Shown here: positions 60,732 through 64,000 of the stretch, in pieces
How the letters are laid out: each line of letters begins with the position of its first letter
Position numbering within the stretch: the stretch's first letter is position 1
Source: Celeribacter baekdonensis B30
Lineage (GTDB): Bacteria; Pseudomonadota; Alphaproteobacteria; Rhodobacterales; Rhodobacteraceae
DNA length: 64,000 nt
NCBI RefSeq assembly: GCF_000299875.1
Contig: NZ_AMRK01000008.1
Location: 1 to 64,000, forward strand
Direction of reading: 5' to 3'
Notes under the pieces: generated by a model
Seen by the model: only the letters and a program-made list of their open reading frames with translations
Databases searched by the model: none
Told to the model about the DNA's origin: nothing
Made by a program: the position numbers and the translations under genes

Positions 60732-62474
60732 ATGAGCGATTTTCTGGACGTCACAACCTCCTTGACCGCCCGCCGCTGGGTCGGTCCCACCGATGATCTG
60801 ATGCGTCAGGCGGAGGCCTTGGCCCAGCACACCGGCCTGCCCGTTGCCCTGTGCCAGACATTGGCGCGCCGGGGCGTGTCGGCCGAGGAGGCGGAGCGGT
60901 TTTTGGACCCGAAGCTCAAGGACTTGCTGCCCGATCCACTGACATTGAAAGACATGGGCAAAGCCGCCGCGCGGTTTTTGGCAGCGTTGAAATCCCGCCA
61001 ACGCATCGCGGTGTTTGCCGATTATGACGTCGATGGCGGCACCTCTGCGGCGCTGTTGCTGACGTGGTTGCGCGACATGGGGCATCAGGCGACGCTTTAC
61101 ATTCCCGACCGGATTGATGAGGGCTATGGCCCGAATGAGCCCGCGATGGCGGCGCTGGCACAGGACCACGATCTGATTGTGTGCGTCGATTGCGGTACGC
61201 TTTCTCATGGTCCGATTGCAGCAGCTATCGACGCGGATGTGATTGTTTTGGATCACCATTTGGGCGGCGAGACCTTGCCCGACTGTGTTGCCGTGGTGAA
61301 CCCGAACCGCCAAGATGAGAGCGGCGACCTGGCCCATCTTTGTGCCGCCTCCGTGGTGTTTTTGATGCTGGTCGAGGTCAACCGTTTGATGCGTGCCGAG
61401 GGACAAAAAGGCCCCGATCTGATCGCTGCGCTTGATCTTGTGGCGCTGGCCACGGTCGCCGATGTCGCGCCGCTGATTGGTGTCAACCGCGCGCTGGTGC
61501 GGCAAGGGCTTAAGGTCATGGCCGGGCGGCATCGCATCGGGTTGCGAGCGCTTGCGGATGTGGCCCGGATGGACACCGCCCCGACCTCTTATTCGCTGGG
61601 TTTTCTGTTAGGTCCTCGGATCAACGCCGGCGGCCGGATTGGCGCGGCGGATTTGGGCGCGCGGCTTTTGGCCACCCAAGACCCGAATGAAGCTCAAGCG
61701 CTGGCCGAACGGCTGGATCAGCTCAACACCGAGCGGCGCGAGATTGAAAACGCCGTGCGTGCGGCGGCGATTGCGCAGGCTGAGGCACGCGGGCTTGACG
61801 GTCCGCTGGTCTGGGCTGCGGGCGAGGGCTGGCATCCCGGCGTGGTCGGCATCGTTGCCTCCCGCCTGAAAGAATCGTCCAACCGCCCCGCCATTGTCAT
61901 CGGCTTTGACGGCGATGAGGGCAAAGGCTCTGGCCGCTCTATTTCGGGCGTCGATCTGGGCGCGTCGATCCAGAAACTGGCCGCCGAGGGGCTTTTGGTC
62001 AAAGGCGGCGGGCATAAGATGGCGGCGGGTTTGACCGTGATGCGGGAGACATTGGAACCCGCGATGGAACGCCTGTCTGAATTGCTTGCCAAACAGGGGG
62101 CGGGCGACGGCGGGCCGGCGGATTTGAAACTCGACGGGATGTTGATGCCCGGTGCCGCCACGATTGACCTGATCACCCGGCTTGAGGCCGCTGGGCCGTT
62201 TGGGGCCGCCGCCCCTGCCCCGCGCTTCGCGTTTCCGTCCTGTGCGATCCATTTCGCCCGACGCATTGGCGAGAGCCATCTGAAAATCAGCTTTTCCGAC
62301 GGGCTGGGTCCGCGTTTGGAGGCGATTTGTTTTGGCGCTTATGATGGCCCTCTGGGTCCGGCGCTTGAATCGCATGCGGGCGCGCGATTCCACTTGGCCG
62401 GGCGGCTTGAAATCAACACTTGGGGCGGGCGGCAATCGGTGCAATTGCGCCTTGAGGACGCGGCGCGGGCGTGA
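60732..62474 (+). CDS. recJ: Single-stranded-DNA-specific exonuclease RecJ
   Basis: 580 residues. DHH phosphoesterase motifs: VFADYDVDGGTSAALL (motif I), IPDRIDEGYGPN, VCVDCGTLSHGP (motif II), LDHHLGGETLPDCVAVVNPN (DHH), and DHHA1 with KGGGHKMAAGLTV. 5'-3' exonuclease on single strands in RecF-pathway repair. C-terminal OB-like domain is present. The ATG at 60732 lacks a strong ribosome site. Stand-alone gene on the + strand, 207 bases from GH114. Confidence 0.96.
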   Translation: MSDFLDVTTSLTARRWVGPTDDLMRQAEALAQHTGLPVALCQTLARRGVSAEEAERFLDPKLKDLLPDPLTLKDMGKAAARFLAALKSRQRIAVFADYDVDGGTSAALLLTWLRDMGHQATLYIPDRIDEGYGPNEPAMAALAQDHDLIVCVDCGTLSHGPIAAAIDADVIVLDHHLGGETLPDCVAVVNPNRQDESGDLAHLCAASVVFLMLVEVNRLMRAEGQKGPDLIAALDLVALATVADVAPLIGVNRALVRQGLKVMAGRHRIGLRALADVARMDTAPTSYSLGFLLGPRINAGGRIGAADLGARLLATQDPNEAQALAERLDQLNTERREIENAVRAAAIAQAEARGLDGPLVWAAGEGWHPGVVGIVASRLKESSNRPAIVIGFDGDEGKGSGRSISGVDLGASIQKLAAEGLLVKGGGHKMAAGLTVMRETLEPAMERLSELLAKQGAGDGGPADLKLDGMLMPGAATIDLITRLEAAGPFGAAAPAPRFAFPSCAIHFARRIGESHLKISFSDGLGPRLEAICFGAYDGPLGPALESHAGARFHLAGRLEINTWGGRQSVQLRLEDAARA

Positions 62475-62791
62475 AGGCCCGCGTGACGCATCTTCTCTGT
62501 CACCAAGTTGTAAGATTCTGCCGCCAATGCGCAAAATTCCTCTTGCGCCTACGCGGCTGCCCGTCTAAACACCCGCTCACACCAAGCGCGGTCCATTCGT
62601 CTATCGGTTAGGACGCCAGGTTTTCAACCTGGAAAGAGGGGTTCGATTCCCCTATGGACTGCCACTTATCCCCCTCCTCATATGTCTGAATGACGTCTGG
62701 CACTGTGAACGGTGTCGGTCTTATGTTGTCTGTCCTGTCCTGATCGCGAGACGGAGACCTGAGGGGGACAAATGCCCCCTCTCCTTCCAGG
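62475..62791. other. Intergenic region containing tRNA-Glu
   Basis: 317 bases between recJ and phaC, containing only the tRNA-Glu gene and a 7-bp hairpin GAGGGGG-ACAAATG-CCCCCTC at 62761-62781 next to the phaC stop. The hairpin has no T-run but may terminate phaC transcription. Confidence 0.65.
62590..62664 (+). tRNA. tRNA-Glu (TTC)
   Basis: 75 bases. Acceptor GGTCCAT pairs with ATGGACT, then G and an encoded CCA. Anticodon arm CCAGG-TTTTCAA-CCTGG with anticodon TTC, T arm AGGGG-TTCGATT-CCCCT. The fold is regular. Confidence 0.97.
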
Positions 62792-64000
62792 TCACGCCTG
62801 AAACACATAGGTCCCCGGTGCAGCGCAGATCGGCGCATAGCCCGCCTCGGGACGCCCCATCGGCGGCACATCCCCCAGCGGGCCGGAGCGCTCTTTCAGC
62901 CACTGCGCATGGGCGATCCACCAAGACCCATCCTGCGCAGGCACCGCCTCTTGCCATTCCTCCGCATCACGGAACGGCGCATCAAACGCCGTGATCGCCA
63001 TACGGAAATGGCGGCCCGGATGACCGGGTTCTGTGACGATCCCGGCATTGTGCCCGCCATTGGTGAGGACAAAGGTCACATCGGCGTCGGCAAAGCGGTG
63101 GAATTTATAGACCGATTTCCACGGGGCCACATGGTCATCCTCGGTGCCGACCGCAAAAATCGGCGCGCGGATGTCGGAGATCGCAACAGGTTTGCCCGCC
63201 ACCTCATAGCGCCCTTCGGCGAGATCATTGTTCAAAAACAACTGGCGCAGGTACTGCGCGTGCATCGTATAGGGCAACCGCGTGCCATCGGCATTCCACG
63301 CCAGAAGATCGAACATCTTCATCCGCTCGCCCATCAGATAATCATGGACATTACGCGACCAGATCAAATCGGCCGAACGCAACAGGCGGAAGGCGCCGCC
63401 CATCTGCTCCGTCGACAAATAGCCCTGATCCCACATCATGTCTTCGAGGAAATTGACCTGACTGTCATTGATGAACAGGGTCAATTCGCCCGCTTCGGTG
63501 AAATCCGTTTGCGCGGCCAAAAACGTCAGCGTTTTAAACCGCGGATCACCATCGCGCGCCATCGCCGCGGCCGCAATCGCCAAGAGCGTACCGCCAAGAC
63601 AATAGCCCAAACCATGCACATGATCGGACCCGGTGATCGCCTGAACGGCGTCCAAGGCGTCCATGATGCCCAAGGAACGGTAATCCTCCATGCTCAGATC
63701 GCGGTCCTCGGCCTCCGGGTTGAGCCAAGAGATCATGAACACGCTAAACCCCTGCCCGGTCAGAAATTTGACCATCGAATTTTCGGGCGACAGGTCCAAA
63801 ATGTAATATTTCATGATCCAGGCGGGGACGATCAGGATCGGCTCGGGGTGGACCTGATCCGTCGTGGGCGCATATTGGATCAGCTCGATCAAGCGGTTGC
63901 GATAGACCACCTGACCGGGGCGGGTCGCCAAATCGCGGCCAAGTTGAAAGGCCTCAAGGTCGGGCGATTTTTCTTTGGTCACATAGCGCGTGACGTCTTC
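62792..64000 (-). CDS. phaC: Poly(3-hydroxyalkanoate) synthase PhaC (N-terminal part outside window)
   Basis: The last 402 residues of a PhaC; the frame is open through base 64000. Alpha/beta-hydrolase core with the synthase lipase-like box G-Y-C-L-G-G (HGLGYCLGGTLL, catalytic Cys), FAVGTEDDHVAPWKSVYKF (catalytic Asp) and TNGGHNAGIV (catalytic His). The upstream RNRLIELIQYAPTT and PAWIMKYYILDLSPENSMV motifs are those of class I synthases, which make short-chain polyester granules. The C-terminus ends GTYVFQA, close to the family's usual end. Confidence 0.95.
   Translation of the reverse strand, partial: EDVTRYVTKEKSPDLEAFQLGRDLATRPGQVVYRNRLIELIQYAPTTDQVHPEPILIVPAWIMKYYILDLSPENSMVKFLTGQGFSVFMISWLNPEAEDRDLSMEDYRSLGIMDALDAVQAITGSDHVHGLGYCLGGTLLAIAAAAMARDGDPRFKTLTFLAAQTDFTEAGELTLFINDSQVNFLEDMMWDQGYLSTEQMGGAFRLLRSADLIWSRNVHDYLMGERMKMFDLLAWNADGTRLPYTMHAQYLRQLFLNNDLAEGRYEVAGKPVAISDIRAPIFAVGTEDDHVAPWKSVYKFHRFADADVTFVLTNGGHNAGIVTEPGHPGRHFRMAITAFDAPFRDAEEWQEAVPAQDGSWWIAHAQWLKERSGPLGDVPPMGRPEAGYAPICAAPGTYVFQA

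Noticed and set aside
1-64000. CRISPR array
   Set aside because: No run of 25-40-base direct repeats with unique spacers exists. The only regular repeats are the 11-bp arm sites, the GTTAC iterons and a 15-bp minisatellite.

Overview
The window reads as chromosomal DNA of a high-GC alphaproteobacterium of the Rhodobacteraceae, probably the Roseobacter group. Support comes from the gene set (small DUF6476 and DUF6324 proteins, CarD, FdxA, RpoH, RpoD, NrdR with a ribD-ribE-ribB-ribH-nusB riboflavin set), from a tRNA-His that encodes no G at position -1 and has A73 (an alphaproteobacterial trait), and from dense gene packing with many 4-bp stop/start overlaps. This placement is inference; no similarity search was run.

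Layout. 1-20.6 kb is housekeeping DNA: a KefB/C-type cation/proton antiporter, divergent cobT/cobS, an operon of SUV3-like RNA helicase, S4 protein and 7Fe ferredoxin, CarD, an SCP2 protein with a hydrolase and PepF, an M19 dipeptidase, rpoH, a LysR regulator facing a membrane protein, and rluD head-to-head with a DUF6476 gene. 20.7-31.1 kb is an integrated mobile element of about 10.4 kb in tRNA-His. It is bounded by a 47/48-bp duplication of the tRNA 3' end, with 11-bp-phased integrase arm sites at both ends and an IHF-like site next to the right core. It carries a tyrosine integrase, an AlpA-like HTH protein, a zinc-finger/Toprim primase-like protein, a DUF927 ATPase, GTTAC iteron arrays on both sides of the replication genes, an AT-rich HipA-like kinase + DUF3037 pair, and an XRE regulator with palindromic operators facing a three-gene operon. 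No structural or packaging genes were seen, so it resembles a phage satellite or other small self-replicating integrative element with probable anti-phage or toxin-like cargo.

31.1-43.4 kb holds mmcB, a small-molecule kinase, a probable 6S RNA, nusB and the riboflavin genes. Capsule export genes (kpsS, wza/kpsD-like, kpsC) sit between ribE and ribD. The kpsC gene looks 5'-truncated immediately after a perfect intrinsic terminator. 43.4-51.5 kb holds yjbQ, small exported proteins, a qorR/qorB-type pair with its operator, an AT-rich unknown membrane protein, rpoD and dnaG. 51.5-64 kb holds three Tad-type pseudopilin/vWA genes, hom, a ceramidase-family gene broken by a 10-bp tandem duplication, glpX, a GH114 protein, recJ, tRNA-Glu and the start-truncated end of phaC.

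The best candidate for an undescribed system is the 20.7-31.1 kb element: its replication and integration architecture, and its HipA-like/DUF3037 cargo.
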